Shown here: one piece after another, positions 1 to 5,799 of the stretch
Position numbering within the stretch: position 1 is the first letter of the stretch
How the letters are laid out: each line of letters opens with the position of its first letter
NCBI GenBank assembly: GCA_011523155.1
Contig: WTHL01000125.1
Coordinates: 1 to 6,541, forward strand
Length of the DNA stretch: 6,541 bases
From: Synechococcus sp. PL34863bin_39
Lineage (GTDB): Bacteria > Cyanobacteriota > Cyanobacteriia > PCC-6307 > Cyanobiaceae
Direction: 5' to 3'
Notes under the pieces: model-generated
The model's input: the letters and a program-made list of their open reading frames with translations, nothing else
What the model was told of the DNA's origin: nothing
Database searches by the model: none
Made by a program: the position numbers and the translations under genes

Positions 1-528
1 CTCTGCCTACTGGCGCTACCGGGGAACACCGCCAAACAGGTGTTTCTGACCCTCTGGACCGTGCAACGGGTGCTGCCGCCACCCTTGACCCTTCTGATGC
101 TGTTGCTGGCCAACCTGCCGACGTTGTCGCTGGCGGCCCTGGCCCTCGGCCTTCAGAATGCGGGAGTCATGGGTCGACTGTTGGTCGAGGGCCTCGATCA
201 GGAAAGTCCCGACCGGGAACTGGCGATCAAGGCAACGGGTGCGGGCCCACGTCAGGCCTGGTTGCTTGGACGACTCAGCAGACAGAGTCGTTCCTATCTC
301 GCCTATGGCGCCTATCGCACGGATGTGATCCTGCGGGAAACGGTCGTGGTGGGCCTGGTCGGCGGCACAGGACTGGGCTGGATGCTGATTGAATCCCTCA
401 GCTCATTTCACTGGGCCGCTGTGATCCTGCTGCTCGGTTGCTTCGCCCTGCTCACCCTGGCCGGCGAATGGGCCAGCGACGTCCTCCGTGATCATTGGCT
501 CCGGAGGGGAACGGCGGGATTGTCCTGA
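1..528 (+). CDS. ABC transporter permease, PhnE-like (3' part, 5' end outside window)
   Basis: This is the C-terminal 175 residues of an inner-membrane permease of the phosphonate/phosphite-type ABC importers; the frame is open from base 1 and stops at TGA 526-528. The usual permease-ATPase contact loop (EAA loop) is visible as ELAIKATGAGPRQAW. It is followed by the block typical of PhnE proteins, in which a Tyr-Arg-x-Asp segment leads into RETVVVGLVGGTGLGW, a further hydrophobic helix (AAVILLLGCFALLTLAG) and a terminal Ser-Asp-Val-Leu-Arg. Earlier hydrophobic helices lie at about bases 80-165. The role inferred from the family is the membrane channel for uptake of a phosphonate, phosphite or related anion, working with a binding protein and an ATPase that would lie upstream. 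The substrate cannot be read from this fragment, so no symbol is given. The GTG at base 40 is probably internal, since the preceding codons are also coding-like. Confidence 0.8.
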   Translation, partial: LCLLALPGNTAKQVFLTLWTVQRVLPPPLTLLMLLLANLPTLSLAALALGLQNAGVMGRLLVEGLDQESPDRELAIKATGAGPRQAWLLGRLSRQSRSYLAYGAYRTDVILRETVVVGLVGGTGLGWMLIESLSSFHWAAVILLLGCFALLTLAGEWASDVLRDHWLRRGTAGLS

Positions 529-565
529 CGCACCTGCAAAGCTGATCGAGCGCACTGAATCGGGA

Positions 566-1240
566 ATGCCGGCAGCACCACGTCAACTCACGGTGATCGG
601 TGACAGCGGGGTCTATGGATGGGGAGACCGGGAGGGAGGTGGCTGGTGCGAACGCCTGCGTCGCAGCTGGATGCAGACACCGGAGGCACCGGTGATCTAC
701 TCCCTCGGGGTCCGAGGGGATGGGCTGGAGATGGTGGCTCGGCGCTGGGAGCACGAATGGGCCGCGCGGGGAGAACTGCGCCGTCAGACGCCGGCGGGGC
801 TTCTCCTGGCGGTGGGACTGAATGACAGCGCCCGGGTCGGCCGTGCCGATGGTCGCCCCCAACTCAGTGTGGATGCCTACCGCTTCGGCATCGAACAACT
901 GATCCGGGCCGTGCGGGATCGCACCGAGGTGCTGGTGCTTGGCCTGACCGCCGTTGATGAGCACGCCATGCCCTTCGCAGGATGCCTCTGGTACGACAAT
1001 GCCTCGATCGCGCTCTACGAGGCCCAGCTGGAGGAGGCCTGCCTGGAAGCCGATGTTCCCTTCCTGCCCCTGCATGGCCCGATGCAGGAGCAAGCCGACT
1101 GGCTGGGCTGGATGGAACCGGATGGCATCCACCTCAACGCCGGAGGACACCACTGGATCCATCAGCGACTGATGCAGTGGCCGGCCCTGCTCCGCTGGGG
1201 ATGCCTGGAGCCCCGCCACCAGGTGACCCCACTCTGGTGA
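566..1240 (+). CDS. SGNH/GDSL-type esterase or lipase family protein
   Basis: A 224-aa protein with the SGNH hydrolase blocks in order. Block I is VIGDSGVYGWGD, with the candidate nucleophile Ser14. The block II glycine region is SLGVRGDG (about 46-53). Block III is GLND at 84-87. Block V is DGIHLNAGGH, with Asp186 and His189 completing the candidate triad. Family members hydrolyse ester or acyl bonds on lipids, carbohydrates or small molecules; the substrate here is unknown. There is no signal peptide or membrane helix, so the product is probably cytoplasmic. I chose ATG 566 because block I then lies close to the N-terminus, as usual in this family. A GTG at 488 in the same frame would add 26 residues of low-complexity sequence inside the preceding gene. 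The gene starts 37 nt after the permease stop and may be co-transcribed with it. No clear Shine-Dalgarno sequence is seen. Confidence 0.85.
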   Translation: MPAAPRQLTVIGDSGVYGWGDREGGGWCERLRRSWMQTPEAPVIYSLGVRGDGLEMVARRWEHEWAARGELRRQTPAGLLLAVGLNDSARVGRADGRPQLSVDAYRFGIEQLIRAVRDRTEVLVLGLTAVDEHAMPFAGCLWYDNASIALYEAQLEEACLEADVPFLPLHGPMQEQADWLGWMEPDGIHLNAGGHHWIHQRLMQWPALLRWGCLEPRHQVTPLW

Positions 1241-1303
1241 TGAGCATCATGATCTTGGCAGCGGAAGACTTCGTAAATTGACCCTGATCCGCCGCGTTCC
1301 GTT

Positions 1304-1588
1304 GTGCCGAATCCAACCGCCGCGATCATCGCGCAGGCCTCCACAGAGCAACTGAAGGAGTATCTGCTCGGCTTCACCGAGGACGCAGCACTTCTGGCGG
1401 TCCGCGAGTTGATCAAACGCGGGGAGACCGCCGAACAGGTGATCACCGCACTGGAGACCGAGCTGCAACCCAGCCTCGACAACGGCATGCCGATGCGGTC
1501 CTGCCAGGATCTGATCGCCACCCTGCGGCGCGAGTGTCTTCCCCCCGAGGTGTCGAAGGATTCATCCGATGGAGGGATGGAGAGCTGA
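1304..1588 (+). CDS. Small hypothetical protein preceding a sigma factor
   Basis: A 94-aa protein that I do not recognise. The frame is closed by TAA at 1274-1276, and GTG 1304 is the only standard start before the conserved-looking part. The sequence is predicted to be mostly alpha-helical, with amphipathic stretches such as TEQLKEYLLGF (about 14-24), AALLAVRELIKRG (28-40) and AEQVITALETELQ (43-55), a later helix with CQDLIATLRREC (67-78), and a loose acidic tail. There is no signal peptide or membrane segment. It lies 63 nt after the SGNH gene and ends 40 nt before the sigma factor, in the same direction. A role linked to the sigma factor, for instance as a regulator, is possible but rests on position only. 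The start is uncertain because no good ribosome binding site is seen. Confidence 0.65.
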   Translation: MPNPTAAIIAQASTEQLKEYLLGFTEDAALLAVRELIKRGETAEQVITALETELQPSLDNGMPMRSCQDLIATLRRECLPPEVSKDSSDGGMES

Positions 1589-1628
1589 GGCGGATTTCAG
1601 ATCTTGAACGCAGAGCTTTCCGCCCTGC

Positions 1629-2507
1629 ATGTCGAGTTCCACCAACGCCTCACGCACCGTCCGGCAACTGCGCAGTGAAAACCGCCGATCCCTGCCATCT
1701 GCCACCAAGGCGCGGAATCAACTGGTTCTGAACCATCTCGGACTGGCCCATCTGGCAGCCAAGCGTCAGATGGGCAGGGGACGAGGGGAGCGGGAGGATC
1801 TGCTCCAGGAGGCCCATCTGGGACTGATCCGCGGTTGTGAAGGGTTTGATCCAGGCCGGGGGCTGAAGGTGAGCACCTATGCCCTCACCATGGCCACGGG
1901 CCAAATCAAGCATTACCGTCGCGACCGTGAGCGCTGCATCCGGATCCCCTGGCGCCTGGCTGACCTGCATGCCAAAGCCGCCAAGCAGTTGGAGCTCCGG
2001 GCCAGGATCCAGCTTCCGCCCCTGAGCGACCATGCGCTGGCTGCGTGTCTTGGCGTCAGCACCGATCGCTGGGAACAGGCCAGACAGGCCCACGTCCGCA
2101 GCCAGGTTGTGAGCCTGGATCAGCCTGCCCACGGTGCGATCGGGGAGAACGCAGGCGAGCGATCTGGGCCATTGATCGAGCAGTTGAGCGACACAGCGCT
2201 GGCAGATGACGGGGATCCGCAGCTCGAATGGCTGGCCAACGCCCTGCAGACCTTGTCACCGCAACGGCGGACCCTGGTGCTGCAACACCATGTCGAAGGG
2301 CTCTCGGCGACGGCCATCGCGGCCAGGCAGGGGACAGGTGTGCGGGCCGTCCGCAGTGAGCTGCGCTCCGCACTCCACATCCTGAAAACCCTTGCAGCGC
2401 AGCAGAATCAAACGCAGACCGGCCAGCCAGTGCTCAGTTCAGCACCTGCAGGTGATAGACCCATGCCATGGCCAGAACGGCAGCCGCCGCGGTCTGCAGC
2501 GCATTGA
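1629..2507 (+). CDS. Group 3 sigma-70 family RNA polymerase sigma factor (SigB/SigF-like)
   Basis: A 292-aa alternative sigma factor that would direct RNA polymerase to a specific promoter set. Region 2 spans about residues 30-110. It has the core-binding segment EDLLQEAHLGLIRGCEGFDP (56-75), then STYALTMATGQIKHYRRDR (82-100) in the place of the -10 melting and recognition helices, then RIPWRL (105-110). The HYRRDR form is typical of group 3 SigB/SigF proteins, not of the group 1/2 housekeeping type. A shortened region 3 is at about 129-155. Region 4, the -35-binding helix-turn-helix, is at about 198-256 (LQTLSPQRRTLVLQHHVEG onward). There is no region 1.1. The tail from about 258 is Gln/Pro-rich and probably disordered; its last 24 codons overlap the convergent DUF92 gene. 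ATG 1629 is the first start after an in-frame TGA at 1605. The regulon cannot be inferred from this window. Confidence 0.9.
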   Translation: MSSSTNASRTVRQLRSENRRSLPSATKARNQLVLNHLGLAHLAAKRQMGRGRGEREDLLQEAHLGLIRGCEGFDPGRGLKVSTYALTMATGQIKHYRRDRERCIRIPWRLADLHAKAAKQLELRARIQLPPLSDHALAACLGVSTDRWEQARQAHVRSQVVSLDQPAHGAIGENAGERSGPLIEQLSDTALADDGDPQLEWLANALQTLSPQRRTLVLQHHVEGLSATAIAARQGTGVRAVRSELRSALHILKTLAAQQNQTQTGQPVLSSAPAGDRPMPWPERQPPRSAAH

Positions 2508-3186
2508 CCAACTCATTGGTCAGCCATGGGGTGCGGTCCTGAACCAGGGCACCCAGGACGCTCTCCAGCAGCGTCGCCAGCAGACCGACCACGGCCACGG
2601 ACCAGGCCACGGCACCTGCAGGAATCAGGGCGAGGCCGGCGGCAACGCCGGTCATCAGCACACTGCCAGCGGCACTGGCCACGGTGCCCTCAAGACTCAC
2701 CGCCCCCTCGGTGCCGGGGGGGACGCGCCGCAACGATGTGATCAGCACCGTGGTCCGACCGAAGCGTTTGCCGATCTCACTGCCAAACGTGTCCCCCAGC
2801 TTGGCCGCGAAACTGGCGCTGAATCCCACCAGCAGCAGGGAGGCCGGCTGCAGGCCGGCTCCGATCAGAACCGCCAGAAAGGCGCCGACAGCGGCAGACC
2901 CCCAGACATTGGCCGGGCTGCGCTGTCCCCCGCGTGCCTCCGCCAGGCCCTGCGCCTGCTTGCGCTGAAGACCGATGCGGGTCACCAACGATCCCAGCGC
3001 GAGGTAGAGCACCACGGTGATCCAGCCCCGCCAGCCCAGACATCCCCACAGCAGCGAGCCGAGGATTCCCGCATGCACCCAGCCTGAACGGGTCAGCAGA
3101 GGAAGTCGCTGCGCCAGGGCAATCAACACGCCATTGATCCCGATGGCGAGGCCCCATCCCAGAAACCCATCGATTGAACTCGCCAT
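2434..3186 (-). CDS. DUF92/TIGR00297 membrane protein, VTE6 (phytyl-phosphate kinase) family
   Basis: A 250-aa polytopic membrane protein. It carries the DUF92 signatures KLGDTFGSEIGK (129-140), PGTEGAVSLEGT (157-168), ESVLGA (208-213) and LTNELVNALQT (222-232), with about six hydrophobic helices between them. The plant member VTE6 converts phytyl phosphate to phytyl diphosphate, recycling phytol from chlorophyll for tocopherol and phylloquinone synthesis, and cyanobacterial homologues are assigned the same role. That activity is inferred here from family membership. I chose ATG at 3186-3184 because the first hydrophobic helix starts soon after it. ATG at 3213 and TTG at 3216 are in frame and would add 9 or 10 residues. 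The gene diverges from the Ala/Pro-rich gene. Its last 74 nt overlap the end of the sigma factor gene on the other strand, leaving no room for a terminator between them. Confidence 0.87.
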   Translation of the reverse strand: MASSIDGFLGWGLAIGINGVLIALAQRLPLLTRSGWVHAGILGSLLWGCLGWRGWITVVLYLALGSLVTRIGLQRKQAQGLAEARGGQRSPANVWGSAAVGAFLAVLIGAGLQPASLLLVGFSASFAAKLGDTFGSEIGKRFGRTTVLITSLRRVPPGTEGAVSLEGTVASAAGSVLMTGVAAGLALIPAGAVAWSVAVVGLLATLLESVLGALVQDRTPWLTNELVNALQTAAAAVLAMAWVYHLQVLN

Positions 3187-3271
3187 CGGTCTGTGTTGCA
3201 CTGCCCTAAGCATCAACGGTGATGGGCCCTGCGCAACGGATAATCAGCCAAGGTCAGTCGCGAGACACGGC
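3187..3271. promoter_or_regulatory. Divergent intergenic region with a possible -10 and a dyad
   Basis: This 85-nt spacer separates the starts of the DUF92 gene and the Ala/Pro-rich gene, so promoters for both should lie in or near it. On the plus strand GATAAT at 3239-3244 matches five of six bases of a -10 box and lies 27 nt before ATG 3272, but no convincing -35 box is found 15-19 nt upstream. An inverted repeat CATCA-N4-TGATG (3211-3224) precedes the candidate -10 and could be an operator. It is short and may be chance. Confidence 0.3.
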
Positions 3272-3739
3272 ATGGTGTTCAACAAAAAGGGGTTCTTCCT
3301 CGAGCTCGGAGATGGTTCAACCTCCGCAACCCCCGCTGTGAGCATTCCTGTCAGGGAGATCGAAGCCGACGATGAGGCCTCGACTGCCGACGCTCCGCAG
3401 CCTGTTGCCCTGGCGGTCAGCAAGGATGATTCCGCCCCTGCGGCAGCTTCAGATCCCGCGGTCAGCCCTGCAGCCAGCCCGAAAGAAACGGCAGCAGCCA
3501 AGCCTGCAGCCGCCAAAGGGCCCTCCCTCACCACTGCTGAGGCCATCGCAGCTGAACTGGCGGCCGCTGAGGCTGCACGGCCTGAAGTCACCCTCAGCAC
3601 CTTCGCCGTCGAAGCGTTGCAACCGGGCAAGGCCCTGCGTCCTCAGAAACGCCGCCCCGGTGCCAACCTCAAAGGGTTCCGCTCCATGGCCGAGGAGTTG
3701 TTCAAGAGTTCGTCCACAGGACGTGAAACCAGTCTCTGA
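3272..3739 (+). CDS. Ala/Pro-rich hypothetical protein with conserved-looking termini
   Basis: A 155-aa protein of unknown function. It has three parts. A short hydrophobic N-terminal motif, MVFNKKGFFLELGDG (1-15), is followed by a long linker of Ala, Pro, Ser and Asp/Glu (about 16-105) that is almost certainly disordered, with Lys-Ala-Pro stretches at 70-85 and an Ala-rich helix at about 87-103. The basic C-terminal part has KRRPGANLKGFRSMAEELFK (126-145). The two ends look like short docking motifs joined by a flexible tether; this is an inference from composition. No signal peptide or membrane helix is visible. The frame is open much further upstream, but ATG 3272 gives a start that does not overlap the divergent DUF92 gene and places the N-terminal motif first. 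The gene is followed by a strong terminator and appears monocistronic. Confidence 0.75.
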   Translation: MVFNKKGFFLELGDGSTSATPAVSIPVREIEADDEASTADAPQPVALAVSKDDSAPAAASDPAVSPAASPKETAAAKPAAAKGPSLTTAEAIAAELAAAEAARPEVTLSTFAVEALQPGKALRPQKRRPGANLKGFRSMAEELFKSSSTGRETSL

Positions 3740-3782
3740 CCCGAACTCCTGATCAGACGCGCGTCTCCAACCAAGCCACCCT

Positions 3783-3828
3783 GTCCCTCCAACGCCGCCA
3801 AAAAGGCGGTAAAGGAGGGACTCTTTTT
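3783..3828 (+). terminator. Two-tier Rho-independent terminator
   Basis: The outer stem GTCCCTCC (3783-3790) pairs perfectly with GGAGGGAC (3814-3821). After a symmetric 3-nt internal bulge, the inner stem GCCGCC (3794-3799) pairs with GGCGGT (3805-3810, one G-T wobble) around a five-A loop. TCTTTTTG follows at 3822-3829. It lies 43 nt after the stop of the 155-aa gene and would end its transcript. The minus strand has no T-run after the stem, so it is directional. Confidence 0.9.
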
Positions 3829-3830
3829 GT

Positions 3831-3980
3831 TCACCCAGAAATGGGGTTTTCTGCAACAGCCGGCTGCATTCTGAGGCTCTGCGGGCTGTTCTTCCTCCAG
3901 CCCACCACACCGAAGGCGATCAGAAAGACAAGCCCGAATGCAACCAGATAAAACAGCAATTCCTTGTCTTGGGGGTGCAT
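3831..3980 (-). CDS. Small single-pass membrane protein, 49 aa
   Basis: A short minus-strand reading frame from ATG 3980-3978 to TGA 3833-3831. The product begins MHPQDKELLFYL and has one clear transmembrane helix of about 18-20 residues (roughly 9-28, LFYLVAFGLVFLIAFGVVGW). A basic WRKN boundary follows, then a polar tail of about 18 residues ending PISG. The acidic start and positive residues after the helix fit an N-out, C-in orientation by the positive-inside rule. It fills what would otherwise be a 376-nt gap. I do not recognise the family. It lacks the Glu-x-x-Asn-x-Arg motif of high-light-inducible proteins. Small one-helix proteins of this kind are common in cyanobacterial membrane complexes, but no such role is shown here. 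No strong Shine-Dalgarno site is seen. It lies downstream of the 543-aa gene on the same strand, after a 135-nt gap. Confidence 0.6.
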   Translation of the reverse strand: MHPQDKELLFYLVAFGLVFLIAFGVVGWRKNSPQSLRMQPAVAENPISG

Positions 3981-4115
3981 TGAACCATCAGAAACCAGCG
4001 CAAAGCTAAGCGTTGTGGCCGTGCTTTCAATCGGTTTCAGGAAAACTGAATGAATCCATTCAATGAAGCATTCATTCGGAGTCGATCAAGGGCATCGATC
4101 CTGGAATGGAACTGA
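3981..4115 (-). promoter_or_regulatory. Upstream region of the small membrane-protein gene, with nested dyads
   Basis: This 135-nt non-coding stretch is noticeably more AT-rich than its surroundings. It holds GAATGAAT (4048-4055) and its inverse ATTCATTC (4070-4077), with the smaller palindromes GAATCCATTC (4052-4061) and CATTCAATG (4057-4065) nested between. On the minus strand the dyad is followed by AGTTTTCC, so it could be a weak terminator for the 543-aa gene, or an operator for the small gene. A TTGAAA on the minus strand (about 4030-4025) could be a -35 box, but no good -10 follows at the right distance. Confidence 0.35.
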
Positions 4116-5747
4116 TTAACAACCTTTCATTGATGCCATGCCAGGGGAAGGTTGAAGCAGTGCCAGCAACTCCGATTGCACTGCTTTGAACGGGGTGTGT
4201 TCGTCGCACAACACGGTTCGCTTCTGTTCACCCGCATCAAGGGCTTCAGACCATTGCAGCTGTTGGTCCCGCACAGCCATGTCAGCCTCCGATGGATCCG
4301 TGCCTTGCTGTTGGCGGGCCTGAATCCGGCACCGAGCCGTGGCTTCGCTGCATCGGCAATGCACGATCGCCCAGTTCCGGCCCAGGTCTTCGGCAAGATC
4401 AGCCATCCGTTTGCGTTCGCGTCTGCGCAGGAAGGTGGCATCCACAATCACGGACAAGCCACTTTGCAGCGACTGTTGCACCAGCCGAGGCAGTTGATCG
4501 TGAAACAGCCATTCGGTCACCTCAGGGCCGTACCGATCGCCACTGAAGCGAGCCGGGCGATCGCTTGACGGCATGAAGGCACGTTGACGCTCGCGATCGG
4601 ATCGGATGCGCACTGCCTTCAGAGGCGCGATGAGTGCGTCGCTCAGGGTGGACTTCCCACTGCCGCTGAGACCATGCATCAGCACAAGCCCTCCGCTTGG
4701 ACTCTGTTCCTGATCGCTTGCCATCTGCAGGTAGCGCTGCAGATCGCTTTGCAGAAGGCGCTGGCGGTGTGGGTCGCGCGATTCAGAGAGCTGCATTGCG
4801 CTGACCTTGGCGCGGACCATGGCGCGATAGGCCACGTACCAGGGCCAGAGATCAAGCGCGTCATAGAGCCCGGTGCATTCGAGCCAGGCATTGAGGAGCT
4901 GCAGGGCTCCTGAGGGCTCTCCACGCATCACCAGATCCATGACCAGAAAAGCCATCTCACTGATCGGATCAATCCAGCGAAGACGGGCATTGAAGTCGAT
5001 GGCGTCAAACACCTCCAGCCGCCCTCCGGTGCCGACACGAATGTTCGCGCAATGCAGATCGCCGTGACATTCGCGAATGGCACCTGCCCGGTGGCGTTCA
5101 GCGAACCGACCGTCCAAACGCTGCATCTCCTGGTCAACCCAGGCACGATGGCGTTCCAGGACGTCCCGCTGATGTGGATCGCTCACCAGTTGATCCAACA
5201 CCATCAGATTGGTGAAGACAGGTTCACTGACGCTCTGGGGACTGCCGTAGTCCTGATCGGGCGCGATTCTGTCCGCCTCCCGGTGAAAGTGCCCCAGAGA
5301 CGTAGCCAGATCAGTCAGCTGCAGGCGATCGACCGCTCCGGCTTCGAGGGCGTTGCTGAGCAGGTCATCCGGAGCGAACTGCCGCATGCGAACGGCAACA
5401 TCAATCAGAGAGGCCGGCAACGGTTGCGCTGGATCCAGACATGACGGGCCCACGGATGCCTGGGCTTCAGGACCGACGATGGCAACAACATCGCAGTAGA
5501 GATGCGGGGCCAGACGTTGGTTGAGGCGCAGTTCCTCCCGGCAGTAGTGCAACCGTTGATCGAGGCGAGACGCCTCGACGAACCCCATGCTCACTGGCTT
5601 TTTGAGCTTGTAGACGACAGATCCGGTCAGCAGGATCCAGGAGATGTGGGTTTCGATCACGTCCACCGACGTCACCGGATGGGGGTAGGCCTGGGGACGC
5701 AACAGGGAGCGGATCAGGGTGGAGGCATGTGAGCTGGCTTCGATCAC
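4116..5747 (-). CDS. Bifunctional aminoglycoside phosphotransferase-like/P-loop kinase protein (COG2187-COG0645 type)
   Basis: A 543-aa soluble protein with two kinase-type halves. Residues 1 to about 340 resemble COG2187. They include VYKLKKPVSMGFVEAS (45-60), whose Lys residues occupy a nucleotide-binding position, and the phosphotransferase catalytic loop HGDLHCANI (228-236, Asp230 and Asn235), followed by FDAIDFNARLRWIDP (247-261) as the metal-binding segment. Residues from about 350 on form a P-loop kinase of the COG0645 type: Walker A GLSGSGKST (359-367), SDRERQRAF (383-391), a Walker B-like VIVDATF (433-439) and an Arg-rich lid (440-447). The fusion is a known bacterial architecture, but the substrate is unknown, and antibiotic resistance should not be assumed. 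The start is GTG 5747, with an in-frame TGA just upstream and no ATG until codon 54. The gene diverges from alkB across 52 nt. Confidence 0.88.
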   Translation of the reverse strand: MIEASSHASTLIRSLLRPQAYPHPVTSVDVIETHISWILLTGSVVYKLKKPVSMGFVEASRLDQRLHYCREELRLNQRLAPHLYCDVVAIVGPEAQASVGPSCLDPAQPLPASLIDVAVRMRQFAPDDLLSNALEAGAVDRLQLTDLATSLGHFHREADRIAPDQDYGSPQSVSEPVFTNLMVLDQLVSDPHQRDVLERHRAWVDQEMQRLDGRFAERHRAGAIRECHGDLHCANIRVGTGGRLEVFDAIDFNARLRWIDPISEMAFLVMDLVMRGEPSGALQLLNAWLECTGLYDALDLWPWYVAYRAMVRAKVSAMQLSESRDPHRQRLLQSDLQRYLQMASDQEQSPSGGLVLMHGLSGSGKSTLSDALIAPLKAVRIRSDRERQRAFMPSSDRPARFSGDRYGPEVTEWLFHDQLPRLVQQSLQSGLSVIVDATFLRRRERKRMADLAEDLGRNWAIVHCRCSEATARCRIQARQQQGTDPSEADMAVRDQQLQWSEALDAGEQKRTVLCDEHTPFKAVQSELLALLQPSPGMASMKGC

Positions 5748-5799
5748 GGCAGGCAGGCATCACACATCACCATGGTGGCGATCCTGCGACGGTCATGAG
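5748..5799. promoter_or_regulatory. Short divergent spacer with a 10-bp palindrome
   Basis: Only 52 nt separate the start codons of the 543-aa kinase-type gene and alkB. The spacer holds the perfect palindrome CACCATGGTG at 5768-5777, a possible shared operator. No convincing -10/-35 pair is visible on either strand, so at least one promoter probably lies within the opposite gene. Confidence 0.25.

Noticed and set aside
452..1219. Long minus-strand open frame (255 codons) opposite the SGNH gene
   Set aside because: Its translation has no family motifs and is rich in His/Gln/Arg as expected for an antisense shadow. The plus-strand frame carries a complete set of SGNH motifs.
1650..2132. Minus-strand 160-codon frame within the sigma factor gene
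   Set aside because: The plus-strand frame matches sigma regions 2-4 throughout; the antisense frame shows nothing recognisable.
2392..3087. Plus-strand 231-codon frame opposite the DUF92 gene
   Set aside because: The composition is Gln/Arg/His/Gly-rich with no domain. The minus strand encodes clear DUF92 motifs and membrane helices.
3244..3630. Minus-strand Ala/Ser-rich frame opposite the 155-aa gene
   Set aside because: Low-complexity shadow of an Ala-rich plus-strand gene; the plus strand has the better start and the terminator.
3831..3980. High-light-inducible (Hli) protein or photosystem subunit for the 49-aa protein
   Set aside because: The chlorophyll-binding Glu-x-x-Asn-x-Arg motif is absent and I could not match it to a known photosystem small subunit, so it is left as hypothetical.
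4557..4564. GCGATCGC (HIP1) octamer
   Set aside because: Only one copy was seen in 6.5 kb, so there is no sign of the HIP1 enrichment found in many other cyanobacteria; it proves nothing alone.
4116..5747. Aminoglycoside resistance gene
   Set aside because: The HGDLHCANI motif is shared by the whole phosphotransferase fold, and the COG2187 fusion proteins are housekeeping-type proteins of unknown substrate. Nothing here indicates resistance or an acquired cassette.
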